Assembly (NCBI RefSeq): GCF_001028175.1
Contig: NZ_AEJF01000121.1
Coordinates: 30,983-94,982 of the forward strand
DNA from: Caballeronia mineralivorans PML1(12)
GTDB lineage: Bacteria > Pseudomonadota > Gammaproteobacteria > Burkholderiales > Burkholderiaceae
Reading direction: 5' to 3'
DNA length: 64,000 bases
The position numbers and the translations under genes are program-made. Shown piece by piece: positions 26,665 to 36,577 of this stretch (the stretch's first letter is position 1; each line of letters starts with the position of its first letter). The notes below the pieces were generated by a model, which saw only the letters and a list, made by a program, of their open reading frames with translations, made no database searches and was not told where the DNA came from.

Positions 26665-28263
26665 ATGCCAAGTCCAATCGTTCCTTCCGCAGACATAGCG
26701 CCAGTGCTGACCATTCACGGGATCGGCAAGACCTACGTCGAACCGGTGCTCGCGGACGTCTCGCTCCACCTGCGCCCCGGTGAAGTACTCGCGCTGACAG
26801 GCGAAAATGGCGCCGGCAAGAGCACGCTGTCGAAAATCGTAGGCGGTCTTGTGACGCCCACGACCGGTTCAATGCAGCTGGGTGGCATCTCGTACACACC
26901 GACGAGCCGCAGCGACGCCGAAGCGCTGGGCGTGCGCATGGTGATGCAGGAACTGAACCTGCTCCCCACGCTGTCTGTAGCTGAAAACCTCTTTCTGAAT
27001 CGCCTGCCCAAACGCGGCCTCGGCTGGATCGACCGCGCCACGCTACGCGAAGATGCGCGTCAGGCGATGGCCCAGGTCGGGCTCGACGCCATCGACCCGG
27101 ACACGCTGGTGGGTGAGCTCGGCATCGGCCATCAGCAGATGGTCGAGATCGCGCGCAACCTGATCGGCGATTGCCGTGTGCTCATCCTCGATGAACCCAC
27201 CGCCATGCTCACGGCTCGCGAAGTCGACCTGCTGTTCGAGCAAGTCGATCGCCTGAAATCGCGCGGCGTGGCGCTGGTCTACATCTCGCATCGGCTGGAA
27301 GAATTGGCAAGAATCGCTGAACGCGCAGCGGTGTTGCGCGACGGCCGGCTCGTCCACGTTGACGCCATGCGCAACCTCACCAGCGACAAACTCGTCACGC
27401 TGATGGTCGGACGCGATATTGGCGAGCGCATCGATCTCGGCGAACGCCGGATCGGCGCAACGGCATTCAAGGTGCAAGGCATGACGCGCGGCAACGCCGT
27501 GCGCGACGTATCGTTCGAAGTAAAAGCAGGCGAGATCTTCGGCATCAGCGGTCTGATTGGTGCGGGACGCACCGAACTCATGCGGCTGATCTATGGCGCG
27601 GACCGCGCGGATAGCGGCAGCATTGAAGTCGCGCATCGCGGTTCGGCGCTCAAGACGGTCAACATCAAGTCGCCGTCCGACGCGGTGAATCAAGGTATTG
27701 CGCTTATCACCGAAGACCGCAAGGGCGAAGGTTTGTTGCTGCCTCAACCGATTGCCGCGAACATTTCGCTGGGCAACATCGGCGCGGTATCGAAGCATGG
27801 TTTCATCGACGCCCGCCGAGAAACCGCGCTCGCACAAAAGCAGATCGACGCCATGCGGATTCGCACGTCGAGTGCCGCGCAACCGGTGTCCGAGCTCTCG
27901 GGCGGCAATCAGCAGAAGGTGGTGATCGGCCGCTGGCTGGCACGCGATTGCACGGTGCTGCTCTTCGACGAACCCACGCGCGGCATCGACGTCGGCGCCA
28001 AGTTCGATATCTACGCGCTGATGGGCGCCCAAGCTCGCGAAGGCCGCGCGCTGGTGGTGGTGTCCAGCGACCTGCGCGAGCTGATGCTGATCTGCGACCG
28101 GATCGGCGTCATGTCGGCGGGACGCATGACCGGCGTCTTCGAACGCGATAACTGGTCGCAGGACGCACTGCTTGCCGCAGCATTCGCGGGTTATGCGGGC
28201 CGCGATAAAATCCTCAGCGAATCTATCGAACCGGAAAAACATATTACGGAGCACCAGTCATGA
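26665..28263 (+). CDS. Sugar ABC importer ATPase with two nucleotide-binding domains (RbsA-like)
   Basis: A 532-residue double ATPase. First domain: Walker A TGENGAGKST (near residue 47), degenerate signature ELGIGHQQMVEIARNL, Walker B VLILDEPTAML. Second domain: altered Walker A (SGLIGAGRTELMRL), signature LSGGNQQKVVIGRWLA, Walker B LLFDEPTRGIDVG. This asymmetry is normal for RbsA/AraG/XylG proteins. Its stop overlaps the permease start (ATGA). It powers uptake of a monosaccharide, probably ribose. Confidence 0.93.
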   Translation: MPSPIVPSADIAPVLTIHGIGKTYVEPVLADVSLHLRPGEVLALTGENGAGKSTLSKIVGGLVTPTTGSMQLGGISYTPTSRSDAEALGVRMVMQELNLLPTLSVAENLFLNRLPKRGLGWIDRATLREDARQAMAQVGLDAIDPDTLVGELGIGHQQMVEIARNLIGDCRVLILDEPTAMLTAREVDLLFEQVDRLKSRGVALVYISHRLEELARIAERAAVLRDGRLVHVDAMRNLTSDKLVTLMVGRDIGERIDLGERRIGATAFKVQGMTRGNAVRDVSFEVKAGEIFGISGLIGAGRTELMRLIYGADRADSGSIEVAHRGSALKTVNIKSPSDAVNQGIALITEDRKGEGLLLPQPIAANISLGNIGAVSKHGFIDARRETALAQKQIDAMRIRTSSAAQPVSELSGGNQQKVVIGRWLARDCTVLLFDEPTRGIDVGAKFDIYALMGAQAREGRALVVVSSDLRELMLICDRIGVMSAGRMTGVFERDNWSQDALLAAAFAGYAGRDKILSESIEPEKHITEHQS

Positions 28264-29261
28264 CGCTACAAACCACTACGCAGAAATCGCAGACGGAGCC
28301 GCCCAAAAGTGCGAAACCGATCGGCACGCGGCTGGGGTTTTCCAATTATCTGGGGCTGCTCGGTGCGCTGATCGCGATGATCGCGCTGTTCTCCGTGCTG
28401 AGCTCGCACTTCCTGACCTACGATACGTTCAGCACGATCGCGAACCAGATTCCCGATCTGGTCGTGATGTCGGTGGGCATGACGTTCGTGCTGATCATCG
28501 CGGGCATCGATCTGTCAGTGGGTTCGGTGCTGGCTCTAGGCGCGGCCGTCACCAGCGTTGCGGCATTGCAATGGCACTGGGGCGCGTTGCCGGCAGCGTT
28601 GCTCGGCATGGCCGGCGCCACGCTCACCGGGTGCGTGACCGGCGCCGTGACGGTGGGTTGGCGCATCCCTTCATTCATCGTCTCGCTGGGCGTGCTGGAA
28701 GCGGCTCGCGGCCTTGCGTACCAGATGACAAACTCGCGCACCGCGTACATAGGCGACGCCTTCGACTTTCTCTCGAATCCCATCGCGTTCGGCATTTCTC
28801 CGTCGTTCCTGATTGCTATCGTCGTGATGGTCGTGGCGCAGCTTGTGCTCACCCGAACGGTTTTTGGCCGCTATCTGGTCGGCATCGGCACCAACGAGGA
28901 AGCAGTGCGGCTGGCCGGGGTCAACCCACGGCCGTACAAGGTCATTGTGTTCGCGCTGATGGGCCTGCTCTCGGGTCTCGCGGCGCTGTTCCAGATCTCG
29001 CGGCTTGAAGCGGCGGACCCCAACGCCGGCTCGGGGATCGAACTGCAGGTGATCGCCGCGGTGGTGATCGGCGGCACGAGTCTGATGGGCGGACGCGGTT
29101 CCGTCATCAGCACCTTCTTTGGCGTCCTGATCATTTCCGTGCTTGCGGCAGGTCTCGCGCAAATAGGCGCGAACGAACCGACCAAGCGGATCATCACCGG
29201 CGCGGTGATTGTCGTGGCGGTCGTACTCGATACCTATCGCAGCAAACGGCGCATCATGTGA
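28260..29261 (+). CDS. Sugar ABC importer permease (RbsC-like)
   Basis: 333 residues, eight to ten hydrophobic helices. The conserved GMTFVLIIAGIDLSVGSVLALG segment near residue 75 (shortened here) and GTNEEAVRLAGVNPRPYKV loop near residue 205 are hallmarks of the ribose/xylose permease family. Overlaps the ATPase gene by 4 bp, so translationally coupled. Forms a homodimeric channel with the RbsA-like ATPase. Confidence 0.93.
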   Translation: MTLQTTTQKSQTEPPKSAKPIGTRLGFSNYLGLLGALIAMIALFSVLSSHFLTYDTFSTIANQIPDLVVMSVGMTFVLIIAGIDLSVGSVLALGAAVTSVAALQWHWGALPAALLGMAGATLTGCVTGAVTVGWRIPSFIVSLGVLEAARGLAYQMTNSRTAYIGDAFDFLSNPIAFGISPSFLIAIVVMVVAQLVLTRTVFGRYLVGIGTNEEAVRLAGVNPRPYKVIVFALMGLLSGLAALFQISRLEAADPNAGSGIELQVIAAVVIGGTSLMGGRGSVISTFFGVLIISVLAAGLAQIGANEPTKRIITGAVIVVAVVLDTYRSKRRIM

Positions 29262-29467
29262 GCCAAGTGTTGGCAAGCCCGGTGCTTAGCGCTTTTACAG
29301 CGGCGCTTTGGACGTTTCATTCGTGGTTATCAGGCACGAATGGCGGGCGGCTTGTGAAAGTGCTTCCCTATTACCGGCGACGTTCGTGAGGTCCGGCTTG
29401 GCTTAGCGTGCTCAATTGAGGCGCTTAGGCCCGATGACCAAGACGTTCGCCAGCAGGAGATCTGAAA

Positions 29468-30403
29468 ATGTCCAAAGAAGTAAAGCAAGGCTCCGTCCTC
29501 ATCATGGGGAGTATCAATACCGATCTGGTCGCACGTTCTCCGCATCTGCCCCGGCCGGGTGAGACGATCAGCGGGCATGAGTTCTCGCAAATCTCCGGCG
29601 GCAAGGGGGCAAACCAGGCGGTCGCGGCCGCACGTATCGGCGGTCGTGTGGTCATGGCGGGATGCGTTGGCGCAGATGCCAACGGCGCGTTGCGGCTGGC
29701 CGGTCTCGAAGCGGAAGGCATTGATTGCAGCGCGGTCGAGACCGATCCGTCGGTACCGACAGGCGTCGCAATCGTCACGGTGGCGGACGACGGCCAGAAT
29801 ACGATAGTCGTTGTGCCAGGCAGCAACGGTCAGGTTACGCCCGAGATGGTCAAGCGCCATGAAGCGGTGATCAAAGCCGCCGACGTCGTGGTGTGCCAGC
29901 TCGAGACACCTTGGGATTCGGTATATGCGACGCTTCTCACCGCGCGAAGGTTCGGCAAGCTGACCGTGTTGAATCCAGCACCGGCTACCGGTCCGCTTCC
30001 CGCCGAATGGCTGCCCCTGGTCGACTATCTGGTTCCGAACGAAGTCGAAGCCGCTATTCTCGCGGGACTGCCGGTCGAATCGCAAAGCGGTGCACGCAGG
30101 GCCGCGAAAGAGCTACAGAGATCGGGCGCGCATAACGTCATTGTCACGCTCGGGTCGCAAGGCGCTTATCTCTTGCCTGAAACAGGGGAAGGCACGCACT
30201 TCCCTGCCCCCAAGGTTAATGCGGTCGATACGACCGCCGCCGGCGATACCTTCATCGGCGTCTTTGCCGCGCAGTTGGCGGCACGCCAACCGATAGAAGC
30301 CGCGATCAGCCTCGCCCAGCGAGCCGCCGCCATTTCCGTCACGCGCGCGGGCGCGCAGCCGTCCATACCGACCCGACAGGAAGTCGACAACATGCCCTCC
30401 TAG
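29468..30403 (+). CDS. rbsK: Ribokinase (PfkB family)
   Basis: 311 residues of the PfkB carbohydrate-kinase family. The sugar-binding glycine motif SGGKGANQAVAAARIGG is near residue 37. The C-terminal anion hole and catalytic base are in DTTAAGDTFIGVF near residue 255 (the D of AAGD is the base). The length and NTDLVARSPHLPRPGETI opening are those of ribokinase rather than fructokinase. It phosphorylates ribose brought in by the preceding importer to ribose-5-phosphate. GGAG precedes the start. Confidence 0.88.
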   Translation: MSKEVKQGSVLIMGSINTDLVARSPHLPRPGETISGHEFSQISGGKGANQAVAAARIGGRVVMAGCVGADANGALRLAGLEAEGIDCSAVETDPSVPTGVAIVTVADDGQNTIVVVPGSNGQVTPEMVKRHEAVIKAADVVVCQLETPWDSVYATLLTARRFGKLTVLNPAPATGPLPAEWLPLVDYLVPNEVEAAILAGLPVESQSGARRAAKELQRSGAHNVIVTLGSQGAYLLPETGEGTHFPAPKVNAVDTTAAGDTFIGVFAAQLAARQPIEAAISLAQRAAAISVTRAGAQPSIPTRQEVDNMPS

Positions 30404-30496
30404 TCTGGAATGGTCGCAGGGTTCGGGTCACTCGATTTAGATTGAAACGTCGGAAACGTGCTGCCTGATGCAGGGGTTAGGCACGCTCTCGCCCAA

Positions 30497-30529
30497 GCTG
30501 CTGCATGGCGACATGCAGCAGCGGTTTTT
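30497..30529 (+). terminator. Rho-independent terminator after the ribokinase gene
   Basis: GCTGCTGCAT (30497-30506) and ATGCAGCAGC (30513-30522) make a perfect 10-bp stem with a 6-base loop, followed by GG and five T residues. It lies 94 bp after the ribokinase stop and 33 bp before the nucleoside hydrolase start, so it should limit read-through into that gene or act as its attenuator. Confidence 0.75.
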
Positions 30530-30561
30530 CGTCATCCAACTAATCTCGAATGGGAAAAGCA

Positions 30562-31668
30562 ATGAACCTGAGACCTGCGTTTGTCCTGATGGCTTCTGTC
30601 GTTCTGGCGGCTTGCGCTGGAAACGGAAGCACGAACCCCGGGCCTTTGGCGAATGCGCCGAAGGTCATCATGGATTCCGACTTCAATACGATGGGCGACG
30701 ACGGCCAGCTCTTTGCGATGACCACGCAGTTAATGGCCCAAGGGAAAGTGAATCTGCTCGGCTTGACGGTAGTAACCGGCAATGACTGGCTATTGCAGGA
30801 ACAAGCGGATGCGCTTAAGGCCGTGGAACGAATGGGCGTGCAGAACGTGGTCGGTGTTTATGCCGGCGCGAATTACCCGCTGCAATACGATGTCGCCAGC
30901 ATCCGCGCCCAGCAAGCAGCCAATCCCAACGGATATTTCGGTGCGTGGAGCCGGCCCGAACCCACTCAGGCTTCCCAACTGATCGCGCCGCCCGATGGCT
31001 TCGCCACCAGCACGAAACTGCAGGCGCAGAACGCATCTGACTTCATGATCGATACGATCAAGCGTTATCCGAATCAGGTCACCATTATCGAAGTCGGACC
31101 GCCGACTAATCTCGCGACCGCGCTGCGCAAGGCGCCGGAAATCGCACCGCTTATCAAGCAGATTGTTTATATGGGCGGCGCCATGGCTGTGCCGGGGAAT
31201 GCGAATGCCGTGGGTGAGCTTAACTGGTGGTTCGATCCGCTCGCGACGCGCACGGTGCTGCAAACCACCATTCCTCAGTCCGTGATCCCGCTGGATGTGA
31301 CTAATACCGTGCCGCTAACCGAAAGCGTCTACAACCAGATCGCCAACAATCCCAGCAAGCAGAACGCCGTCACGAAAGCGTATGCGACGACCAATGCCAA
31401 TGCCTTTGCCACCAATACCCACATCTACGATACGCTGACCATCGCCTATTTCCTCGATCCGACATACGCGACGCAGACAAAAAGCGCGTACCTGGATATA
31501 GATACAACCAGCGGCGAGGATCAGGGTCACGTCATGGTCTATCCCGGTCAGCCGGCCGCGGGTGCTTCGCCGCAAAAGATCACCTACGTCACTCAATTCG
31601 ATAACAACCGGTTCTTCAATCTTTACATCGATCTGTTGACACGCCCCGTTCCGGTGACCATGCCTTAG
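30562..31668 (+). CDS. Exported lipoprotein nucleoside hydrolase
   Basis: 368 residues from the ATG at 30562. A lipoprotein signal ends in LAAC (Cys near residue 18), so the enzyme should sit outside the cytoplasm, anchored to a membrane. The calcium-binding N-terminal motif is DSDFNTMGDD, a spaced variant of the DxDxGxDD motif of inosine-uridine-type hydrolases. TIIEVGPPTNLATALRK and VYMGGAM later also fit the family. It would split nucleosides into base and ribose in the periplasm, where the neighbouring RbsB-like protein could collect ribose. A terminator before it suggests partly separate expression. Confidence 0.87.
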   Translation: MNLRPAFVLMASVVLAACAGNGSTNPGPLANAPKVIMDSDFNTMGDDGQLFAMTTQLMAQGKVNLLGLTVVTGNDWLLQEQADALKAVERMGVQNVVGVYAGANYPLQYDVASIRAQQAANPNGYFGAWSRPEPTQASQLIAPPDGFATSTKLQAQNASDFMIDTIKRYPNQVTIIEVGPPTNLATALRKAPEIAPLIKQIVYMGGAMAVPGNANAVGELNWWFDPLATRTVLQTTIPQSVIPLDVTNTVPLTESVYNQIANNPSKQNAVTKAYATTNANAFATNTHIYDTLTIAYFLDPTYATQTKSAYLDIDTTSGEDQGHVMVYPGQPAAGASPQKITYVTQFDNNRFFNLYIDLLTRPVPVTMP

Positions 31669-31669
31669 G

Positions 31670-32103
31670 TTGGTTTTTGCTCGCGCCGGTGGACGGGGTT
31701 TGGGTTTTGGTCTGCTGGCGCGGGTGGTCGGGGGTGGTGCTGGGTTGGTGCTTTCGGCGTTAGTGGTCTGCGTGAGTTAGCTGTTCTCTTTATCACTATT
31801 AGCCACTGTGCGTGGCGGCACTTCATTTCTTTTTCCACCGAACGGCGAAAAAGAAACAGAAGCAAAGAAAACACCTCTCAACCATCGGCAAGTTAGTGTC
31901 CCTAGCGTGCAGGCTAGGCGTTTTTGGCACCTGATAGCACGGTGCTCGCCAGACATCACCGATGTTTGAAGCCCGACCTCTCCGAACACAGATACCCACA
32001 CGCTTCGCCACCAATGACTGAACCTGCCCAAGGGTCATCCCGCGCTATCCGCGTACAACCTCCTCAAGAAAGAAGCGCGCGGTCCACGTAGCCAACCCAC
32101 CAC
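31670..32103 (+). repeat. Dispersed repeat, copy C (forward)
   Basis: The most complete forward copy. It fills the gap between the nucleoside hydrolase and acyltransferase genes and ends within 10 bp of the acyltransferase stop. The hairpin is TTTCTTTTTC (31826-31835) with GAAAAAGAAA (31847-31856) and an inner CCG/CGG pairing. Shares AGTTAGTGTCCCTAGCGTGC, GATAGCACGGTGCTCGC and CACACGCTTCGCCACCA with copy B. Short open frames inside are not convincing. Confidence 0.85.
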
Positions 32104-32109
32104 GAAAAC

Positions 32110-33249
32110 TTAGTGCGCATGCTCAGGTTGCCCAATCGAGCGCGGTGAACGCGACGTCTTGTAGGCTTTGCGCAGATAGGCACACAAGGGCTTTTCAATC
32201 GACAGGAAACTGAAGATCGATACGGCCGTCAATGCAAGCAAGAATCCGAGGAACGGCACGGGCGAAGTGGCAACGCTCGGGAACAGCATCTTTGCGTACC
32301 GGAAGAGCGGCACATGCAGTATGTAGAACGCAAAACTCGCCTCCCCAAGCAGCACCATGGGCTTGCTGCCAAGCCAGCGGCTAAGCGGCCCCGCCGCACG
32401 TGCCAGGAAATAGAGAAGCAGGATAAACGCAGGAAACAACAGGGCCTTAGCCAACAAGTGATTGGCCAGCACAATAACCGCGATTGCTGCGGCTAAAGCC
32501 GCGAAAGCGGCGACATCGAAGCGAAATTTCCTGGCCAGACCCTGGCTCAGGTAAAGCCGCGCCATGCATATCCCGGCGATAAACTCACCTATACGAAGCA
32601 CCGGGGTAAAGTTCACCAGCTCTCGCAGCCAATACGCGTCTCCCAATGATGACGGCAGGAACGAAAGCGTCAACGTAGGAATAACGGAAAACAACCAGCA
32701 GGCGCCAATCAAACTCAAAAGCACACCAACGCTGCGATTTTTCAGGAAAGTGAACAAGAAGGGAAACGACGCGTAGAAGACCGCTTCTGCGGAGAGCGAC
32801 CATCCGGGCGTGTTCCAGGCGGTAGCCGTGGTGGGCGTCCAGGCCTGCAGCAGCGCGAGAGAGATCACGCCATAAAACGCTAGCCGCGCGTACAAGCCGG
32901 CCGAGTGCCCGTGCAAAGAAGCCAGGTTCGTATAAACCAGCGGTGCGAAAACGATCCAGCCCAATAAATAGATCGGGTAGATTTTGGCGAACCGTGAGAA
33001 ATAGAACTGTCGTACGGCAGGGGCTTCCGCACCGCTCACTTCGGGATGTGTGTAGGTGAGGATAAACCCCGAGAGGATGAAGAATAATTCGACAGGGTCC
33101 CCCGAATTTTCATAAAAATAAAACGGCGAAATCCCTAAGGACGCGGCAACGTCAGGCGAAAGGTGATAGAGCGCCACGCTCAGCGCTGCCAGGAAGCGAA
33201 CGCCGGTTAATGCGGGAATGACTGGCCTTCTTGCAACTGTTGTCATCAT
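32110..33249 (-). CDS. Acyltransferase 3 (OafA/NolL-type) membrane protein
   Basis: 379 residues with about ten hydrophobic helices. The N-terminal TGVRFLAALSVALYHLSP contains the family arginine and histidine of acyltransferase 3 proteins, which O-acylate sugars of lipopolysaccharide, capsule or secreted glycans. LFFILSGFILTYTHP near residue 57 is also typical. It is a lone gene between copy C of the repeat and the porin gene, with no other polysaccharide genes visible. Confidence 0.9.
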   Translation of the reverse strand: MMTTVARRPVIPALTGVRFLAALSVALYHLSPDVAASLGISPFYFYENSGDPVELFFILSGFILTYTHPEVSGAEAPAVRQFYFSRFAKIYPIYLLGWIVFAPLVYTNLASLHGHSAGLYARLAFYGVISLALLQAWTPTTATAWNTPGWSLSAEAVFYASFPFLFTFLKNRSVGVLLSLIGACWLFSVIPTLTLSFLPSSLGDAYWLRELVNFTPVLRIGEFIAGICMARLYLSQGLARKFRFDVAAFAALAAAIAVIVLANHLLAKALLFPAFILLLYFLARAAGPLSRWLGSKPMVLLGEASFAFYILHVPLFRYAKMLFPSVATSPVPFLGFLLALTAVSIFSFLSIEKPLCAYLRKAYKTSRSPRSIGQPEHAH

Positions 33250-33511
33250 TCATTGTGTTCGCCGCGTGCCCCAGCTCGCCTGGCCGCCTTATGGTGCACG
33301 TTAAAAAAATCGAAAATTAATGCGGAATCGCCGGTTTTCGTGAAAATAAAACGTGTCGTGCATCCGGTTCTGAATGGCATGACTTGCTTGATTGGTGCCC
33401 GAGTGGGCCGGCCCAGCAATTGCACTGGCCCCCGAGGCTCATCAGATCGCCTGTGAATAATTGACTACCCGCCCAGACCTTCGACCGGGTAGCGAACAAG
33501 ATTCCCGCTAG

Positions 33512-34651
33512 CTAGAAACTGTGTCGCAATCCAGCCATGGCACCCAGTTGCCCGGCCCCCGCGGCAGGCGTCGTGCCACCACCACCCTGACTCACCGTAT
33601 AGGCCGCCTTCGCGCTGTTCGCCAGATACGCTCCCTGCAGATAGACAGCCGTACTCTTCGACAAGAAATAGGTCGTGCGCAACACCCCGATCGTGCCCCG
33701 GGTATCGTCCTGCCGGTTGACGATCCGGTAAATACCGCCATCCACCAGCAGCGCGGGTGTCACCGGCCACGCGGCGGTCAGATAGAACTGATCCGACCTT
33801 ACGTTAGGCGTGGCAGGCGAAACGGTCTCGACCCTGCGCCCGAGCCAGCCGCCGCCGATCTTCAGTTTCCCGATCGCTCCGTAGCCGTTCAACTGCATGC
33901 GGATATCTTTGTCCCCAGGGTTGGTCAAGGCGAACGTCGGCGTACCGTCGAAGAAATTCGCCGATGCACCCGGGCCACCGTGTTGTTCGTCGTAGGCGGC
34001 GGCAGCGCCGAAACCGCTCCAGTCATAGCGCAGCATGGCAGACCATTCGCTGCAGGTTTGAGTACTGCCCGGAACCGAGCCGACGCACGTGCCCTGCCCC
34101 GGCGAGTTGCCGGTGCCAGCCGAATCGCGGCCAAAGGAATAGGTCGCACCAGCGGTCAGGCCACCGAAGGTTCCCTTGTACGCGATCGTGTTGTCGCTGC
34201 GGGCGCTTGGCAAGTACTGGTCGAAGGAACCCGTGCCGCCATAAATATCCGGGCCGAGCAGATCGGAGTCGAGGATGGCCCAGTACGTCATCGTGTACTG
34301 GCGCCCGAACGTCAGGGTGCCGTACGGTCCTTTAAAGCCGACATAAGCCTGTCTGCCGAAAAGGCGCCCACCCTGGTTCAGTGTTCCGGCTTTCGTATTG
34401 AAGCCGCTCTCCAGTGTGAAGACGGCCGACCATTCGCCACCCAGATCCTCATTGCCGCGAATGCCCCATCGCGACGGCAGTTCGCCCGTCACGCCCGGCA
34501 TCCGCACCACGCTGTTGCCTGATGCATCGGCATGCGTAACATACTCGATACCGGTATCGATAATCCCGTACAGCGTCACATTGCTTTGCGCAAGCGCTGG
34601 CGCAGCGGTGATCCCAAGCAGTGTTCCCAATAAGGCAATTTTGTATTTCAT
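33512..34651 (-). CDS. Gram-negative general porin
   Basis: 379 residues from the ATG at 34651, preceded by a good Shine-Dalgarno (AGGAGACTCGGAGACC). Signal peptide to about residue 20 (PALA/QS), mature start QSNVTLYGIIDTGIEYVTHA. The sequence ends in a C-terminal Phe (LRHSF) as required for outer-membrane assembly. It lies downstream of the aromatic-acid MFS transporter on the same strand (264 bp between), so it may admit the aromatic acids used by the benzoylformate genes. Confidence 0.93.
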   Translation of the reverse strand: MKYKIALLGTLLGITAAPALAQSNVTLYGIIDTGIEYVTHADASGNSVVRMPGVTGELPSRWGIRGNEDLGGEWSAVFTLESGFNTKAGTLNQGGRLFGRQAYVGFKGPYGTLTFGRQYTMTYWAILDSDLLGPDIYGGTGSFDQYLPSARSDNTIAYKGTFGGLTAGATYSFGRDSAGTGNSPGQGTCVGSVPGSTQTCSEWSAMLRYDWSGFGAAAAYDEQHGGPGASANFFDGTPTFALTNPGDKDIRMQLNGYGAIGKLKIGGGWLGRRVETVSPATPNVRSDQFYLTAAWPVTPALLVDGGIYRIVNRQDDTRGTIGVLRTTYFLSKSTAVYLQGAYLANSAKAAYTVSQGGGGTTPAAGAGQLGAMAGLRHSF

Positions 34652-34914
34652 GGTCTCCGAGTCTCCTGACCTGCGCTTTGGAATGCAGGATCTTGTTACG
34701 ACGACGGTTAAGCGCATTGCGCGCTCGGCCCGCCTGGTTACTTACATTAAAAATCCCATAGATTCGCTTACATGTTTTTTTGATAGGTATACTAATTTAT
34801 TGAGAAGTGAGTAAATCCTGATCGCGCCCAGCGGTTTGGCTAATTCAAGAAAGTGCGAGAATGAGGGCCGCTCAGCCTCGCGTTACAGATACCACCGCAA
34901 ATAATTCCAGTGCC

Positions 34915-36318
34915 CTACCGAATAGCGCTGGGTATATGTCGCCGCACCAGCGCAAGCGCGATCAGCACAACCGTCATTGCCGCGCCCAACATCACCAGGT
35001 ACGACGACGCGCCGCCCGCGGTAATGACCGCGGCACCGGCAAACGCGCTGACAATGGCGCCTATACGCCCGAATGCAAGCGCCGACGCAGTGCCGGTCGC
35101 ACGGACTCCGGTCGGATAGACATACGCGCAAAGTGCATACATGGTCGACTGCACGGCATTGACGAACAAACCGTGCGTAAAGAGGCCGAACATCAGCACG
35201 CTCAGGTGCTGGGAGACGTTCAGCGTCAGCAACAGCCACGCGCTCGCGGCGGCTCCGAAGCAGCAAATGAGCAGCGGCCAGCGCGAACCGAACCGTGTGA
35301 TGGTGACCGCACAGGCCAGCGCTCCGATTGCACCGCCGAGGTTGTATGCCGTCAGCCCGTAGCCTGCAAACTGCACCGATAAACCCTCGTTGGTCAACAT
35401 GGTCGGCAGCCAGCTAAAGGCGGCGTAGACAGCCAGCAAGCACATGAAGAACGCACACCAGATAGCGATGGTGTCCAACGCGCGGCCGTCCTTGAAAAGC
35501 GCGGTGAAACCCACGTGCTTTTCGGAGTCGCGCTCGCGAATGTCGGTGAAGCTTGCGTCTTTCGCAACATGGCGCGACATGCGGCCCAGCAGCGCAGTCA
35601 ATTCGACCCAGCGATGCGGCCGACGCGACAGGAAACGTGGCGACTCAGGCAGCGCGAACAGCAAGAGGACGGCAAGCACGAGCGGCAACACACCGCCGGT
35701 CAGAAACAGGGCACGCCAGCCATAAGCCGGCAGGATCACGCTGGCGAACAGTCCCGCTACCATCCCGCCCAGAGGCACGCAAAGGATCGTGACCGTGACC
35801 GCTACGGTCCGAAAGCGTGCTGGCGTATATTCCGCCGTCAAGGTGGTGGAGGTGGGTAATGCCCCGCCTATTCCCAGTCCCGCGATGAAACGCAGCGCGG
35901 CAATCACCGCAAGGTTCGGGGCAAGGCTGATCGCACAGGTCGCGACGCCGAACACCAGCACACTGCCGATCACCGCCCAGCGCCGGCCGAAACGATCCGC
36001 GAATAAACCGGCGCAGGCGCTGCCGATGCCCATGCCGACCAGTCCTGCGGCAACTACCGGGGCAAACGCATTGCGGGCAATGCCCCACTCCTTGATCAGC
36101 ACGGGAATGGCAAAACCGATCAACTGGCTATCGAAGCCGTCGACAATAATCGACAGCGCCGCCAGAAAAACAATCAGCTTCTGAAACGTGGTGAATGGAC
36201 CGTCGTCGAGCACGCTCCCGATGTCTACCGTCTTGCTCTTGTCCTGCAGCTCCATCGCTTCATCGTGTTCCGTCTGCGCGGACCCGGTGAACCCAGCGGG
36301 AGGTACGTAGCTGGTCAT
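34915..36318 (-). CDS. Aromatic-acid:H+ symporter, MFS AAHS family
   Basis: 467 residues with twelve helices and a soluble N-terminus. The AAHS signature VDGFDSQLIGFAIPVLIKEW in helix 1 carries the acidic pair needed for substrate coupling in PcaK/BenK. The loop LFADRFGRRWAVIGS and the GGALPTSTTLTAEYTPARFR segment also agree. It belongs with the aldehyde dehydrogenase and benzoylformate decarboxylase genes upstream and could import mandelate, benzoylformate or benzoate. Confidence 0.92.
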   Translation of the reverse strand: MTSYVPPAGFTGSAQTEHDEAMELQDKSKTVDIGSVLDDGPFTTFQKLIVFLAALSIIVDGFDSQLIGFAIPVLIKEWGIARNAFAPVVAAGLVGMGIGSACAGLFADRFGRRWAVIGSVLVFGVATCAISLAPNLAVIAALRFIAGLGIGGALPTSTTLTAEYTPARFRTVAVTVTILCVPLGGMVAGLFASVILPAYGWRALFLTGGVLPLVLAVLLLFALPESPRFLSRRPHRWVELTALLGRMSRHVAKDASFTDIRERDSEKHVGFTALFKDGRALDTIAIWCAFFMCLLAVYAAFSWLPTMLTNEGLSVQFAGYGLTAYNLGGAIGALACAVTITRFGSRWPLLICCFGAAASAWLLLTLNVSQHLSVLMFGLFTHGLFVNAVQSTMYALCAYVYPTGVRATGTASALAFGRIGAIVSAFAGAAVITAGGASSYLVMLGAAMTVVLIALALVRRHIPSAIR

Positions 36319-36525
36319 ATGACTGTCTCCTGTTCGTGCGTGGGTTCGACCCGCGCGTCTTTATTTTCTTTAGCGAATTATGCGAGCGCGGTTTACTGTT
36401 TTGATATTGCCGATTAGCGGAAAAGTCATGACCTGTGTGCATGACCTTGCGCTTGCGTGGCGTCCGTTTTTGCTTACTCCACCAAGAGCTTCGTTCGCTG
36501 GCCACGAACGCTTAAGCCGCTTTAA

Positions 36526-36556
36526 GAAGCGCGGCAACGAGCCGTTGCCGCGCTTC
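36526..36556 (-). terminator. Perfect 14-bp stem after the aldehyde dehydrogenase gene
   Basis: GAAGCGCGGCAACG (36526-36539) and CGTTGCCGCGCTTC (36543-36556) are perfectly complementary with a 3-base loop. It lies 21 bp past the aldehyde dehydrogenase stop on the minus strand, followed there by TTAAAGCGG. The U-run is weak, so it may terminate partly and otherwise protect the message end. Confidence 0.65.
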
Positions 36557-36577
36557 CGCGCGCCAGGCCCGGCATCA

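Noticed and set aside
27043..28254. 403-codon minus-strand frame
   Set aside because: Opposite the RbsA-like double ATPase; His/Arg-rich shadow with no family pattern.
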